Shown here: piece by piece, positions 61,001 through 64,000 of the stretch
Position numbering within the stretch: the first letter of the stretch is position 1
Layout: each line of letters begins with the position of its first letter
Assembly: GCA_032718475.1 (NCBI GenBank)
Contig: JAUCBJ010004655.1
Location: 1-64,000 of the forward strand
From: Nemertoderma westbladi
Lineage: Eukaryota; Xenacoelomorpha; Nemertodermatida; Nemertodermatidae
Direction of reading: 5' to 3'
Length of the DNA stretch: 64,000 bases
The notes under the pieces: generated by a model
What the model saw: only the letters and a program-made list of their open reading frames with translations
The model's database searches: none
Told to the model about the DNA's origin: nothing
Position numbers and translations under genes: made by a program

Positions 61001-62368
61001 TAAATGTCATGAAAATCTTCATTAAATATGGGATACAATTATTCTTAGCTTTAAAAAAGCTTTAGTTCAATATAAATTATAGGTAGGGGTAAAGAAAGGT
61101 AGGCATAGGCATACATTAAGTTAATATCCGGACGGACATTGTGGCTAGGGATGGCCGAATGGGAGTAAGGAAATATTAGGAAATTTCCTTCTCATTTTCC
61201 AGAAATTTCCTATTTTAATAACTTATTATCTAAGACTTACTTTTAATATTAAATGTTCCAGAAAACCTCATAATTATTGCATAAAATAGTAATACAGTAA
61301 GATATAGCATGTACTACAGTACTTTAGGTAGACTGATCTACAGTAGGCCCAATGATCTATGTATTATTGTAAGTCATTCTGGTAATTAAATATTATTACG
61401 CATACACTTTTTATTACATTATTTTCACAGTTTTTCATTTCAAGTATACTTTTCCTGAAATTTCAGGAAAATTCTGGAAATTTCCTTGAGAAACGTATTT
61501 CCGGAAAACTCACATCGACTAATTGACAATTAATTATAGCAGGTGATAAACTCACTATTACTATTACCGGAATGCTGTATTATATACATTACCTATATAT
61601 TAAGAACGCTGTGCCGGCTTATCGACAAAATTTCGCCGCCACAACTCCCGATCACCCATGTCATTTGCGCTAGATCATCCTATATTCAAGGCCAGTGTCC
61701 TTTAAGATGCGTCTCAAGAAAGTCATGGGCTGTCCACCATTATTATTCATTCCATGAGGCCGCCAAAGCACAAGATTATACGCTGACTCTGACTGGTCCT
61801 CACGGCGAAAGGAATGTGCTTCAAAGCGGAGGCGGTTCCGTTCAAGTGTCAAGCTACAGGAGACTAATGAAACAACTCCAATTTTGTATAGAGTCTGTTT
61901 GGAGATGTATTCATTGTACTTGACACAGTGAACTCGGCGCAGCATTCTTGTGAAAGTGCCACCCAGAGATTTGGTATAGTCTGCAGTTAGAGCCCAGCAA
62001 TGACTCCCATATAAGAGTAGGCCTACTGGTACTATTACTGTCATAAATAATCGAATTTTGAAATTCATTTTTATTCAATGGGACTTCCTAATTCTGGACA
62101 GAATATTCAATGCTGCCCATGCCTTCCCCTAAGTATCCGAAAGTCATCGAGCTTCACCTGACTTCCGGATCCGTGATCCCAAGTAGCTGAAGTCATCCAC
62201 ATACTCAAGCAAGCCATCACTGGAGCGTATTCACTTACGATCAGAACTCACACTGACCTACAATACTAACTGTACTCACCACTCATAGCCTCTTTTAATA
62301 TTTAGGTTATCACAGGATGCGAGTGCGGCCCAACTCCGGATGCTGTCGAGAACTTAGATGACAAATAA
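6905..62368 (+). CDS. VWD-C8-TIL-EGF-Kazal-TSP1-CTCK mosaic extracellular protein, 26 exons, 5' partial
   Basis: Large secreted, disulfide-rich protein spread over 55 kb. The visible domains in order are the C-terminal part of VWD, C8, TIL, about 19-20 EGF modules (many with the D-I/V-D/N-E-C calcium-binding start), two follistatin/Kazal-like modules, TSP1, one more follistatin/Kazal-like module and a C-terminal cystine knot. I joined 26 exons with GT-AG borders; the codon phase agrees at all 25 junctions and the message is open to the TAA at 62366, except for a +1 shift inside exon 24. Most EGF exons are phase 1 on both sides, as is usual for shuffled extracellular modules. The start codon and signal peptide are not in the window. 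The family resembles SCO-spondin, zonadhesin/IgGFc-binding or fibrillin-like mosaics only in parts. By family knowledge it would act in extracellular matrix, mucus or adhesion; that is inference. Confidence 0.9.
7545..7661 (+). CDS. exon 2: VWD-C8 linker
   Basis: 39 codons, phase 0 to 0, acceptor at 7543..7544, donor GTTAGA at 7662. Starts NHQEFVAAWSLGDCDP, matching the typical post-VWD stretch (E-F-x-x-S/A-W), and ends AAAEHE, which leads into the C8 domain of the next exon. Confidence 0.88.
8178..8551. repeat. ~87-108-bp tandem repeat, 4 copies
   Basis: Four imperfect copies marked by TTGGCACACTGGGAAGAGC followed by TATTCAGCTGGCGGG. Copies start near 8190, 8277, 8385 and 8489 and differ by small indels, including a dropped or doubled GGC. 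Confidence 0.85.
9319..9668. mobile_element. Harbinger-like MITE, 350 bp
   Basis: Terminal inverted repeats: GCGGCCGTCCAAGTATGACG at the left, and the reverse complement of GGGGCCGTCCAAGTATGACG at the right, extending about 30 bp. It is flanked by TTA on both sides (9316..9318 and 9669..9671), consistent with the 3-bp TWA target duplication of PIF/Harbinger elements. Internal G-rich (GGGGAGGGG) segments recur. No transposase is encoded, so it is non-autonomous. The superfamily call rests only on TSD length and is tentative. Confidence 0.7.
10242..10449 (+). CDS. exon 3: C8 domain
   Basis: Acceptor AG at 10240..10241, donor G|GTTAGT at 10450; enters in phase 0 and leaves in phase 1. It continues the EHE of exon 2 with CLGILNVASLAECSSMPF, then cysteines in FENMCDALPD, AKCQYFEAL and RLCQNAGV, ending GDWRQQTSC. 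This is the C8 cysteine pattern that sits between VWD and TIL domains. Its last ~35 bases plus the donor appear to be the source of the following 95-bp array. Confidence 0.92.
10450..10518. other. start of intron 3
   Basis: Donor GTTAGTATC at 10450, then AT-rich DNA leading into the first degenerate repeat copies. Confidence 0.6.
10519..13935. repeat. ~95-bp minisatellite derived from the exon 3 donor junction (~36 copies)
   Basis: The unit consists of two related halves. Half A carries GACTGGAGACTTCAATCTGG then TTGTTGGTAGTATCAAATAA. Half B carries GGGGACAGTAGCAGTCTGG then TTGTTAGTATCAAATAATTC. Both align with the exon 3 end and donor, where GACTGGAGACAACAGACTTC is followed by ATGTGGTTAGTATCTAATAA. 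The donor-like GTTAGTATC is kept in most B halves. Copies vary by short insertions (AGTAAGTAGC, AGTTGTAGC, GTATATAATACTGTAACTGG). Two neighbouring blocks (about 12470..12860 and 13020..13390) are near copies of each other, showing block duplication. Confidence 0.93.
13965..14880 (-). pseudogene. LINE reverse transcriptase fragment (CR1/Jockey-like), reversed
   Basis: On the minus strand, pieces of a non-LTR reverse transcriptase appear in several frames: NDRVQRVKVGNSFSKYQIV and SGIAQGT (cf. the usual SGIPQGSVLGP), then, beyond a CCGGT expansion, FGMYVGDLTDNISSDAKIF (cf. INDL...FADDTKIF), LLQETIDIFVKWSKGWQL, AKKKCKVLSIGRP, and RDLGVIINNKLNFGEYI. Frames are broken and a stop follows QIV, so it is dead. 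The clade is judged only from these motifs. It lies inside intron 3 antisense to the host gene. Confidence 0.75.
14595..14787. repeat. CCGGT pentanucleotide microsatellite (~38 copies)
   Basis: Almost perfect (CCGGT)n of about 190 bp. It lies inside the reversed LINE fragment at the point where the conserved Gly-Pro of the QGSVLGPLLF motif is expected. The open frames across it (SGPVR repeats) are a by-product. Confidence 0.98.
15143..15342 (+). CDS. exon 4: TIL domain
   Basis: Acceptor CAG at 15142, donor GTGAGT at 15343; enters in phase 1, leaves in phase 0. The cysteine pattern runs CGENMEYEVCHLPCQSSC, then PSCSEESCVEGCFCAAGKTY, then CVDAQQCGC. This is a trypsin-inhibitor-like (TIL) domain, as expected after C8. 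Confidence 0.93.
15343..17485. other. intron 4
   Basis: Non-coding apart from the 68-bp array (15955..16575). The flanks 15343..15954 and 16576..17485 are AT-rich with no recognised element. Confidence 0.65.
15955..16575. repeat. 68-bp tandem repeat, ~9 copies
   Basis: Nine nearly identical 68-bp units containing TACAGTTTGGGGTAGGGCGG and GTTGACCTCGGTGTCACTAA. They differ only at a few single positions (GTGACT/GTCACT/GTAACT, one GGGTCGG). It shows no relation to nearby splice sites. Confidence 0.96.
17486..17648 (+). CDS. exon 5: TIL tail and first EGF-like domain
   Basis: Acceptor TAG at 17485; phase 0 in, phase 1 out, with donor GTTCGT at 17649. It starts VGETVINADCSQKCSC, the usual post-TIL VWC-like stretch, followed by CQDNSVCSNVDGIYGCQC, an EGF module. 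The donor is non-consensus (GTTCGT), but it is the choice that gives the correct phase with exon 6. Confidence 0.85.
17687..18384. repeat. 11-bp minisatellite (~63 copies)
   Basis: Repeats of GTCACTCGGCC, with GTCACTCAGCC, GCCACTCAGCC and GTCACTTGGCC variants increasing toward the right. It begins about 40 bases after the exon 5 donor. The unit does not visibly derive from that donor. Confidence 0.96.
18481..19590. repeat. 30-bp minisatellite (37 copies)
   Basis: 37 units of ATAGTAGATATAGTGGCTCA followed by CGGTAGTAGT. A common A/G variation (TAGTAGCTCA versus TAGTGGCTCA) alternates irregularly. Because 30 is divisible by three, long ORFs exist on both strands; these are not genes. Confidence 0.97.
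19838..19896 (+). CDS. exon 6: EGF/linker exon
   Basis: 59-bp exon, acceptor CAG at 19837, donor GTAAGT at 19897; phase 1 in, phase 0 out. Encodes DGSNQCIKIVTEEDLCNERE, completing the EGF begun in exon 5. Intron 6 is only 90 bp. Confidence 0.85.
19987..20143 (+). CDS. exon 7: calcium-binding-type EGF
   Basis: Acceptor TAG at 19986, donor GTAAGT at 20144; phase 0 in, phase 1 out. Encodes GYRYEGTDCNQINECLEGI and then DECDADVSECVDEDPLYRCD followed by CKEGFTEVDGVCV. It has six EGF cysteines and an N-E-C calcium-binding start. Confidence 0.92.
20144..21537. other. intron 7
   Basis: Holds the hAT-like MITE; the remainder (20833..21537) is unique AT-rich DNA with no gene seen. Confidence 0.65.
20379..20824. 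mobile_element. hAT-like MITE, 446 bp
   Basis: The ends are CAGAGGCTTAGCGAGCCC at the left and the complement of CAGAGGCGTAGCGAGGGG at the right, flanked by a perfect 8-bp direct repeat GGTACCAG (20371..20378 and 20825..20832). An 8-bp duplication with CAG-starting termini fits the hAT superfamily. It includes a C18 run (20793..20810) and GAGCGAAGCGAGCGG inside. There is no transposase. Confidence 0.85.
21538..21762 (+). CDS. exon 8: EGF and start of next EGF
   Basis: Acceptor TAG at 21537, donor GTAAGT at 21763; phase 1 to 1. Encodes VDECQLNRDECDQSTTTCV, then GYTCTCRNGFRPSQNNLQC, then NINECEEGGDDCDDNAEC and YSCECDNG, which is finished by exon 9. Both are calcium-binding-type. Confidence 0.94.
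21763..22386. other. intron 8 with foldback element
   Basis: AT-rich with a TA dinucleotide run near 21810..21832 and a foldback sequence at 22257..22339 listed separately. No exon seen. Confidence 0.6.
22257..22339. repeat. foldback element, ~30-bp arms
   Basis: TATTCTTAGTTCTCACTAGC and onward (22257..22286) is complementary, with few mismatches, to 22308..22339, which ends GGCTAGTGATGACTAAGAATA-like. This is probably a short MITE or solo foldback. Confidence 0.75.
22387..22542 (+). CDS. exon 9: EGF
   Basis: Acceptor CAG at 22386, donor GTTAGT at 22543; phase 1 to 1. Encodes GYSGNGVNC, finishing the previous EGF, then DVNECDIGDDNCHENANC and FECVCKESFHGDGVAIC. Confidence 0.93.
22590..24062 (+). 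mobile_element. 5'-truncated LINE (reverse transcriptase ORF, interrupted)
   Basis: Non-LTR retrotransposon 3' part. It begins inside the RT (LVPVPKKGNLTLYG) and keeps FRKGRGT, motif A VIFVDFFKAFDSV, GVLQGDTLAPFLF and the catalytic LDFADD, in an open frame 22707..23621. A TGA at 23622 interrupts YGSP-WALTAEDTKSL, after which the C-terminal zinc-knuckle-like region follows (LRFAGHCFRREDQPVHNLVL, then MTFLRRILKDTGL) to a stop at 24012..24014. An upstream TAA near 22697 also breaks it. It ends in a (TAG)n tail at about 24046..24062. Sense-oriented in intron 9. Confidence 0.9.
24190..24845 (+). mobile_element. 3' fragment of the same LINE family, decayed
   Basis: Closely similar to the 3' third of the element at 22590..24062 (same LKLWRPHGVNKHGGQPMTFL stretch), with frameshifts and an internal deletion at about 24479 that removes the segment encoding RMLRRVHCVK. 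It ends in a short (TAG)n tail near 24832..24844. Confidence 0.85.
25087..25158 (+). tRNA. tRNA-Asp (GTC)
   Basis: A 72-nt cloverleaf. The acceptor stem TCCTCGA pairs with TCGGGGA, with discriminator G. The D arm has ATAGTATAGTGGTTAGTATC. The anticodon loop CTGTCAC (anticodon GTC) sits on stem TGCGT/ATGCA, and the T arm is CCGGGTTCAATTCCCGG. The pol III boxes TAGTATAGTGG and GGTTCAATTCC are intact and a TTTTT terminator follows at about 25168. It lies inside intron 9 in the sense direction. Confidence 0.88.
25313..25498 (+). CDS. exon 10: half EGF plus full EGF
   Basis: Acceptor CAG at 25312, donor GTAAGA at 25499; phase 1 to 1. It starts TDCDPGYGPGTNPDGSHRC, which looks like only the C-terminal half of an EGF, then DVDECAANADQCDAKADC and YDCTCRSGYQGNGRDC, a complete calcium-binding-type EGF. 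Confidence 0.9.
25622..25744 (+). CDS. exon 11: calcium-binding-type EGF
   Basis: Acceptor CAG at 25621, donor GTAAGT at 25745; exactly 41 codons, phase 1 to 1. Encodes DVDECTRGLDNCHAKADC and then FDCECKYGYQGDGQNC. Confidence 0.95.
25745..26424. other. intron 11
   Basis: Unique AT-rich DNA. An A-rich stretch 26105..26220 has loosely repeated AAAAACACAAAATTACC words. No gene seen. Confidence 0.6.
26425..26613 (+). CDS. exon 12: EGF and start of next EGF
   Basis: Acceptor TAG at 26424, donor GTTAGC at 26614; phase 1 to 1. Encodes NINECDDGLDDCDEKADC and FDCRCRVGYVGHCDYC, then DIDECATGVANCHKLALC, which continues in exon 13. Confidence 0.93.
26614..27130. other. intron 12
   Basis: Unique AT-rich DNA with a small ATATCATGATAT palindrome near 26933..26944; nothing else recognised. 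Confidence 0.6.
27131..27341 (+). CDS. exon 13: EGF modules
   Basis: Acceptor CAG at 27130, donor GTGAGT at 27342; phase 1 in, phase 2 out, the only phase-2 junction. It finishes the previous EGF with YDCTCPEGYYGSGHHC, then LNECLSVDCQDNSRC and YRCECYPGFIDVGGQC, then DINECEGHSDDC. Confidence 0.93.
27342..28230. other. intron 13
   Basis: Unique DNA rich in TACTGTA/GTAGGCCTA words up to about 27880, followed by a tRNA-derived SINE (27884..28170) listed separately. Confidence 0.6.
27884..28170 (+). mobile_element. tRNA-derived SINE
   Basis: The head resembles a tRNA with pol III boxes (A box-like GTAGTGGTTGCATTGG, B box GGTTCGATACT), but the stems no longer pair as a tRNA. A ~190-bp unrelated body follows, ending in a (TTTAC)n tail at about 28148..28167. 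This is the classic SINE layout. A reverse (GTAAA)n run at 22571..22587 may be a tail of a related copy. Confidence 0.7.
28231..28439 (+). CDS. exon 14: EGF modules
   Basis: Acceptor CAG at 28230, donor GTTAGT at 28440; phase 2 in, phase 1 out. Encodes PDAECANVDGSYSCTC and NEGYRGNGRQC, then DIDECVERIHDCDPHADC and YCECHDGYQGNGENC. Confidence 0.94.
28605..28721 (+). CDS. exon 15: EGF; source of donor array
   Basis: Acceptor CAG at 28604, donor G|GTAAGTAAA at 28722; phase 1 to 1. Encodes ESTCNPGDCNQAARC, then PQCVCLPGYTGDGNDC. Its last ~22 bases (GAGATGGCAATGACTGTGATG) and the donor recur in every unit of the following 7.5-kb array, so the true donor can only be assigned by phase and position as the first one. 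Confidence 0.93.
28722..36237. repeat. 32/55-bp minisatellite made of exon 15 end plus 5' splice site
   Basis: Two unit types are mixed. The 32-bp unit runs CAATGACTGTGATGGTAAGT then AAACGGCCCACG. The 55-bp unit adds 23 bases containing TTACGGAAAGAGATGGC, which matches the exon 15 coding sequence TACCGGAGATGGC. Nearly every unit keeps GATG|GTAAGTAAA; I estimate 150-200 such donors, not counted exactly. It is organised in higher-order blocks: 28774..30380 is repeated 1802 bp later, a partial third copy follows, and 204-bp blocks recur at 32094..34200. It ends at 36237 within a TTACGGAAA copy. Confidence 0.98.
36491..36841 (+). CDS. exon 16: three EGF modules
   Basis: Acceptor CAG at 36490, donor GTAAGT at 36842; 351 bp, phase 1 to 1, the largest exon. 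Encodes DVDECEELGDSACHARATC, then ACATHSGCDANAHC and CECNTGYIGDGTEC, then DINECLEEDCGDNAIC. GC-richer than its neighbours. Confidence 0.95.
36842..37939. other. intron 16
   Basis: Unique AT-rich DNA; no repeat or gene recognised. It contains GAACGAGCGGAGCGAGTGAG near 37682, a word typical of interspersed repeats but without visible ends. Confidence 0.6.
37940..38080 (+). CDS. exon 17: calcium-binding-type EGF
   Basis: Acceptor TAG at 37938..37939, donor GTAATA at 38081; phase 1 to 1. Encodes ELCVDDDECSNGSNDC, then YTCNCKPGFEGNGRIC. An upstream AG at 37900..37901 was excluded because a TGA would follow in frame. Confidence 0.92.
38375..38550 (+). CDS. exon 18: EGF; source of 88-bp array
   Basis: Acceptor CAG at 38374, donor GAG|GTTAGT at 38551; phase 1 in, phase 0 out. 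Encodes DIDECSPSNGSPNSCG, then FVCECEPPLVLKDGSC, and starts the next EGF with VVPCE, whose remaining cysteines are in exon 19, 12 kb away. The last ~75 coding bases plus the donor recur in the following array. Confidence 0.92.
38551..39480. repeat. 88-bp minisatellite from exon 18 end plus donor (~10.5 copies)
   Basis: Each unit repeats the exon 18 3' end (CGAACCACCGCTGGTACTG through GTGGTACCATGTGAG) with the donor GTTAGTTTGTGAGTG. Copies are almost identical. One copy lacks a base near 39180, one has GCCAACAG near 39306, and a CCACCAGATGGG/CCACCAGCTGGG variant alternates. After 39480 it passes into the 33-bp array. Confidence 0.97.
39490..50460. repeat. 33-bp minisatellite, ~330 copies, each with a GGTACC site
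   Basis: Unit of TGGTACCATGTGGATTTAG followed by TTGGGTGAACGCTG, with many variants. The form CATGTCAGTTAGTTGG is closest to the exon 18 donor region (GTACCATGTGAGGTTAGTTTG), so the 33-bp unit looks like a shortened derivative of the 88-bp unit. A ~3.75-kb block (from about 42111) is repeated in tandem from 45859. Five-unit blocks of 164 bp recur at 45431, 45595 and 45759, and again at 49342, 49506 and 49670. The long ORFs on both strands arise because 33 is divisible by three. Confidence 0.97.
50530..50635 (+). CDS. exon 19: completion of EGF
   Basis: Acceptor TAG at 50529, donor GTTAGT at 50636; phase 0 in, phase 1 out. PEDECADDAECRL and RVCRCLSGFSGNGKSC supply the cysteines missing from the EGF started at the end of exon 18, which supports splicing across the 12-kb array intron. 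Confidence 0.92.
50779..50904 (+). CDS. exon 20: calcium-binding-type EGF
   Basis: Acceptor CAG at 50778, donor GTAAGT at 50905; 42 codons, phase 1 to 1. Encodes NINECLDGSARCDESNGNC, then YECECREGYTGSGFNC. It is the last EGF of the series. Confidence 0.95.
51180..51407 (+). CDS. exon 21: follistatin/Kazal module 1
   Basis: Acceptor TAG at 51179, donor GTGAGT at 51408; phase 1 to 1. A follistatin-like start (CRPGVCRHKQTCSVV and VCECVCQDPHC) is followed by Kazal motif VCGSDGNTYPSNADLFETSC and a final GAC. Kazal modules can inhibit proteases or simply serve as structural modules; no inhibitory claim is made. Confidence 0.93.
51667..51882 (+). CDS. exon 22: follistatin/Kazal module 2
   Basis: Acceptor CAG at 51666, donor GTTAGT at 51883; phase 1 to 1. 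Encodes DECDGVTCRDGTSCEVV, then NCVCDPCTPESYDSGLVC and FESECGLHIYNCASSSQLVV. The Kazal GSDG motif is lost, so this copy is divergent. Confidence 0.9.
52134..52304 (+). CDS. exon 23: thrombospondin type 1 (TSP1) repeat
   Basis: Acceptor TAG at 52133, donor GTAAGT at 52305; 57 codons, phase 1 to 1. Encodes YTEWLPCSVTCGVGEEIRTR, then GGTPCDLDSLVESRPCVQP and VCPE. The W-x-x-C-S-x-x-C-G core and R-x-R are typical of TSP1. Confidence 0.95.
52305..53741. other. intron 23
   Basis: Unique DNA with a C12 run (52697..52708) and a G24 run (53523..53546) followed by TGG-rich sequence. No gene seen; ORFs here have no recognised motif. Confidence 0.65.
53742..53961 (+). CDS. exon 24: follistatin/Kazal module 3, frameshifted
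   Basis: Acceptor CAG at 53741, donor GTTCGT at 53962. The incoming frame reads VCADEVCGVGEECVVG and ASCECLSCGGVPNET; a clear Kazal continuation, PVCGTDGNNYPNQCHLWRHA and CRSNNVDIKVLKDGNCDD, lies one base out of frame from about 53846 onward. The outgoing phase (1) fits exon 25 only if the shift is corrected. The cause is either a +1 indel in the assembly or a real disabling mutation somewhere between about 53825 and 53850. Confidence 0.85.
53962..54989. other. start of intron 24
   Basis: AT-rich. It holds the 34-nt perfect hairpin at 54022..54055, the degenerate TTAGTTCTAA/CGTCATTAGTT words at 54717..54815 and a C22 run (54923..54944). Confidence 0.6.
54022..54055. repeat. perfect 15-bp-stem hairpin flanked by 11-bp direct repeats
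   Basis: GGCGTTCTAGAACTA, loop CTAT, then TAGTTCTAGAACGCC form a perfect stem-loop. TTGATTACAAT occurs immediately on both sides (54008..54018 and 54056..54066), like a target-site duplication around a tiny insertion. Confidence 0.8.
54990..57440 (+). mobile_element. LINE with endonuclease and deleted reverse transcriptase
   Basis: APE-type endonuclease region: IATMNARTLKAHSKQGN, IDIICIQEHRI, GGVGILLSPFAL, then after frameshifts VKVIAGDLNAQIGP and LIGSDHRIV. The RT begins with NNKASGLDDIPAEVWKTG but jumps directly to a C-terminal part (KAKAWIALSKMYTIWKSDL), so the catalytic palm with the xxDD motif is missing. The C-terminus contains RRLRFSGHCWRSKDEVIPDL and KRSRGRPALTYIDQLERDT. It ends in (TAG)n right after the ORF, with a ~66-bp duplication of the 3' end (57295..57360 and 57361..57426). 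Dead copy in intron 24. Confidence 0.88.
57441..57908. other. end of intron 24, degenerate repeats
   Basis: 57525..57700 holds irregular repeats of TTAGAACTAATGACGTTTG-like words. The same words occur reversed at 54717..54815 on the other side of the LINE. Confidence 0.6.
57909..58126 (+). CDS. exon 25: C-terminal cystine knot (CTCK), main part
   Basis: Acceptor CAG at 57908, donor GTAAGT at 58127; phase 1 in, phase 0 out. Encodes IECVRLRHVGHHSNEAGC, then WGVCRGGCGDMQDECCLPS and VQLACPDGSTQSTDID. The C-x-G-x-C spacing, the CC pair and the later C-x-D-G match Slit/mucin-type CTCK modules, which often mediate dimerisation. Confidence 0.92.
59405..59682. mobile_element. long foldback element (~110-bp arms)
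   Basis: The left arm starting AATCAAGAAAAGCAATATTA and the right arm ending TAATATTGATTTTCTTGATT-like (read on plus: GTCAATATTGATTTTCTTGA) are near-complementary over about 110 bp, including GTTTCGATATATTACAAAAT against ATTTTGTAATATATCGAAAC. The loop is about 50 bp. Probably a MITE or an inverted duplication of another repeat. Confidence 0.8.
60180..60240. repeat. paired GC-rich hairpin words
   Basis: GGGGCTGCCGCCCCCAAAC and GGGGGCTGCCGTCCCCAAAT occur about 35 bp apart. Both can fold on themselves; probably the end of an interspersed repeat whose borders I cannot place. Confidence 0.45.
61600..62226 (-). pseudogene. reversed 3' LINE fragment, same family as 22590..24062
   Basis: Minus-strand coding resemblance: YGSHCWALTADYTKSLGGTF, RMLRRVHCVKYNEYISKQTL, then PHGMNNNGGQPMTFLRRILK. 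These match the C-terminal part of the LINE at 22590..24062. The open frame 61670..62068 is truncated at both ends relative to the family, so it is a dead fragment antisense to the host gene. Confidence 0.85.
62306..62368 (+). CDS. exon 26: end of CTCK and stop codon
   Basis: Acceptor TAG at 62304..62305; phase 0. Encodes VITGCECGPTPDAVENLDDK then TAA (62366..62368). The C-x-C pair is the closing cysteine pair of the cystine knot begun in exon 25, which shows this is the true terminal exon. Confidence 0.9.
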   Translation, partial: VITGCECGPTPDAVENLDDK

Positions 62369-64000
62369 CTCGTAAAGGAACTTCAGTAGATAAAAAGGTC
62401 CTTTATGTGGTGATATCATGAAGTAAAGCTTATAATATTTTTGGTGATTTTAGACTGGAATTTGAACAATATTTCGAAACAAATACATTTGGAATGCGGG
62501 GTAAACAAAACATTATTTGTTTCTCTTTATTCATTAATTACATTCTGGTGATGGCAATAATTATGTATAATATTATAATATAGATGTGTAGTTAATGGTA
62601 AACTGAAACAATTTATTAATTACGTACAGTGTAATATAAAAAGGTGAAAAAAGTTTATATATAGCCATTCAATTACTTATAATTTATATTACTACAGTAA
62701 TTGCACACTCAGGTAAACTGTTCGCTCTACGATGCACGGAGCTATAGGCTATTTACAGAGTAATTCAATTGATTTTTGTCTTTTATTCCTGAAATTTGCG
62801 AATATTTACATATTTTATACACCCTGTTCTAGAACCGATGTGCGTGCACCGCACCTGCATTTATCAAACTGTACAGAACATCGGTGAATAATTTATACAT
62901 TGATTATGCTGACTCAAAAAGAGAAGGCATGACATGACATTCAATCTTTTTAGAGATCAATTTCAAGAATTACATACAAACAAAGAAATAAAATCTATAG
63001 ATGTAGGCGGCAGTAATGATGAGATCTCAGACAATAGCATGGCTAGTATAACCTGTATCATGAAAGGAAATTGGTGGGGGCGAGGGCATCTGTTCTTCAA
63101 CATTAGAGTGAAAACATGAATTATGGAACTGGAATTGAAAACATTAACTGTCTGTTTTCATCTAGACTAGGACCTACCAATACATTTCAAGTGTTTGCAT
63201 ATTGAGTTTGTGAACAGTTTGGTTACTGTAGGAAGTAAGACAAAGAAGCCCTACTGGAAAAGAGGATTCGAGTGTGTACCTAAATTTCTAAAAAAAAATT
63301 AGGAATTGGTGAGAACCAAGGTTCTGTCAACTTCAAATATGAGCGTGATGTTTGCAAATGCTGAGGTGCCACAAAGCAAGTCATCGGGGATCACGCCATT
63401 TTAAACAACGTTCAATCGAATCAGCAGCACCCTTGAAAACCTATATACCCAACAAATATCGTTTTAGTTCAAGTTTTAGTATTATTTATATATACTTTTA
63501 TTATTATTTAACATATTTTTCCCATGAATATTCTACGTCAACTGTACTTCACTCTGATCCACCCCTATTTATCCTATGGACTAATTTTATTGGGGGGAGT
63601 GCGTACACAAATCACTTTCTATCGTACCTCTTCATCTATTATACAATGATCAACTAGCCCTCTTCATGTATGACATAACAATTAACAGCTACTTTACCCG
63701 AACTTACAAAAAATTACTGTTTCCATAACTAATTCCATATACCGGTATTTATCTCAAAACGTCCTTTACTACAGTATATTCTTCACTCACTTTATCTTAT
63801 TGTATTCAAATTGAAAAATAATAAAAAATAAGTCTACATTACTACTCTCTGTTTCGCTAAATCCTAACATGTCTAACAGACTAGACGGAATCCAAAGGAA
63901 AAAATTTAAATTCTAAAATACTGTAATCTAAAATATCATTAGTAAATTTTACAACTCTGAAGTATTGTCTTTTTAAAAAAACAATTATAGAGACCAAACA
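62369..64000. other. 3' UTR and downstream DNA
   Basis: AT-rich DNA after the stop. The first canonical AATAAA I see is at 62987..62992. No further gene is recognised; the small ORFs at 62934 and 63352 have no family features. Confidence 0.55.
62987..62992 (+). promoter_or_regulatory. possible poly(A) signal AATAAA
   Basis: Canonical hexamer about 620 bases after the stop codon of the large gene. AATAAA is frequent by chance in DNA this AT-rich. Confidence 0.3.

Larger units (their letters stand above)
58127..62305. other. intron 25
   Basis: 4.2-kb final intron. It holds a long foldback element (59405..59682), paired GGGGCTGCCG sequences near 60182..60235, repeated GGAAATTTCC words (61160..61510), and a reversed LINE fragment (61600..62226). 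The small ORFs here show no recognised family. Confidence 0.65.

Noticed and set aside
60462-61025. Small ORFs in the last intron
   Set aside because: Low-complexity, AT-rich translations without family features.
61141-61520. Possible MITE with TAGGGATGGC-like and CACATCGACTA-like ends and GGAAATTTCC palindromes
   Set aside because: The ends are too different to call inverted repeats and no target duplication was found.

Overview
The window looks like metazoan nuclear DNA, most likely from a marine invertebrate deuterostome (echinoderm-like). This rests on GT-AG introns with phase-1 symmetric EGF exons, non-LTR retrotransposons, a tRNA-derived SINE, MITEs, and many TAGGCCTA / TACTGTA words. 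The species cannot be fixed from sequence alone.

One large plus-strand gene dominates. I can thread 26 exons (6905..62368) into one reading frame through every splice phase, with one exception: a +1 frameshift in exon 24. The 5' end lies outside the window; the stop codon is TAA at 62366..62368. Domain order is: end of a VWD domain, C8, TIL, about 19-20 mostly calcium-binding-type EGF domains, two follistatin/Kazal-like modules, TSP1, a third follistatin/Kazal-like module, and a C-terminal cystine knot (CTCK). It is therefore a large secreted or matrix mosaic protein. I assign no gene symbol.

About half the window is tandem repeat, nearly all intronic: a 40-bp array (1..6412), a ~95-bp array (10519..13935), a CCGGT pentamer (14595..14787), a 68-bp array (15955..16575), an 11-bp array (17687..18384), a 30-bp array (18481..19590), a 32/55-bp array (28722..36237), an 88-bp array (38551..39480) and a 33-bp array (39490..50460).

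The main discovery candidate is that the 95-bp, 32/55-bp, 88-bp and (by further decay) 33-bp arrays all appear to be copied from the exon-3'-end plus 5' splice site beside which they sit. The gene thus seems to have repeatedly amplified its own splice donors, giving introns with tens to well over a hundred donor-like motifs. In the 32/55-bp array each unit still carries an intact G|GTAAGTAA.

Introns also hold LINE fragments (a family at 22590..24062, 24190..24845 and, reversed, 61600..62226; another family at 54990..57440; a third, reversed, at about 13965..14880), a tRNA-Asp gene (25087..25158), a tRNA-derived SINE (27884..28170), a hAT-like MITE with 8-bp target duplications (20379..20824), a Harbinger-like MITE (9319..9668) and several foldback elements. 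Nothing supportable is seen downstream of the stop apart from a weak poly(A) signal.
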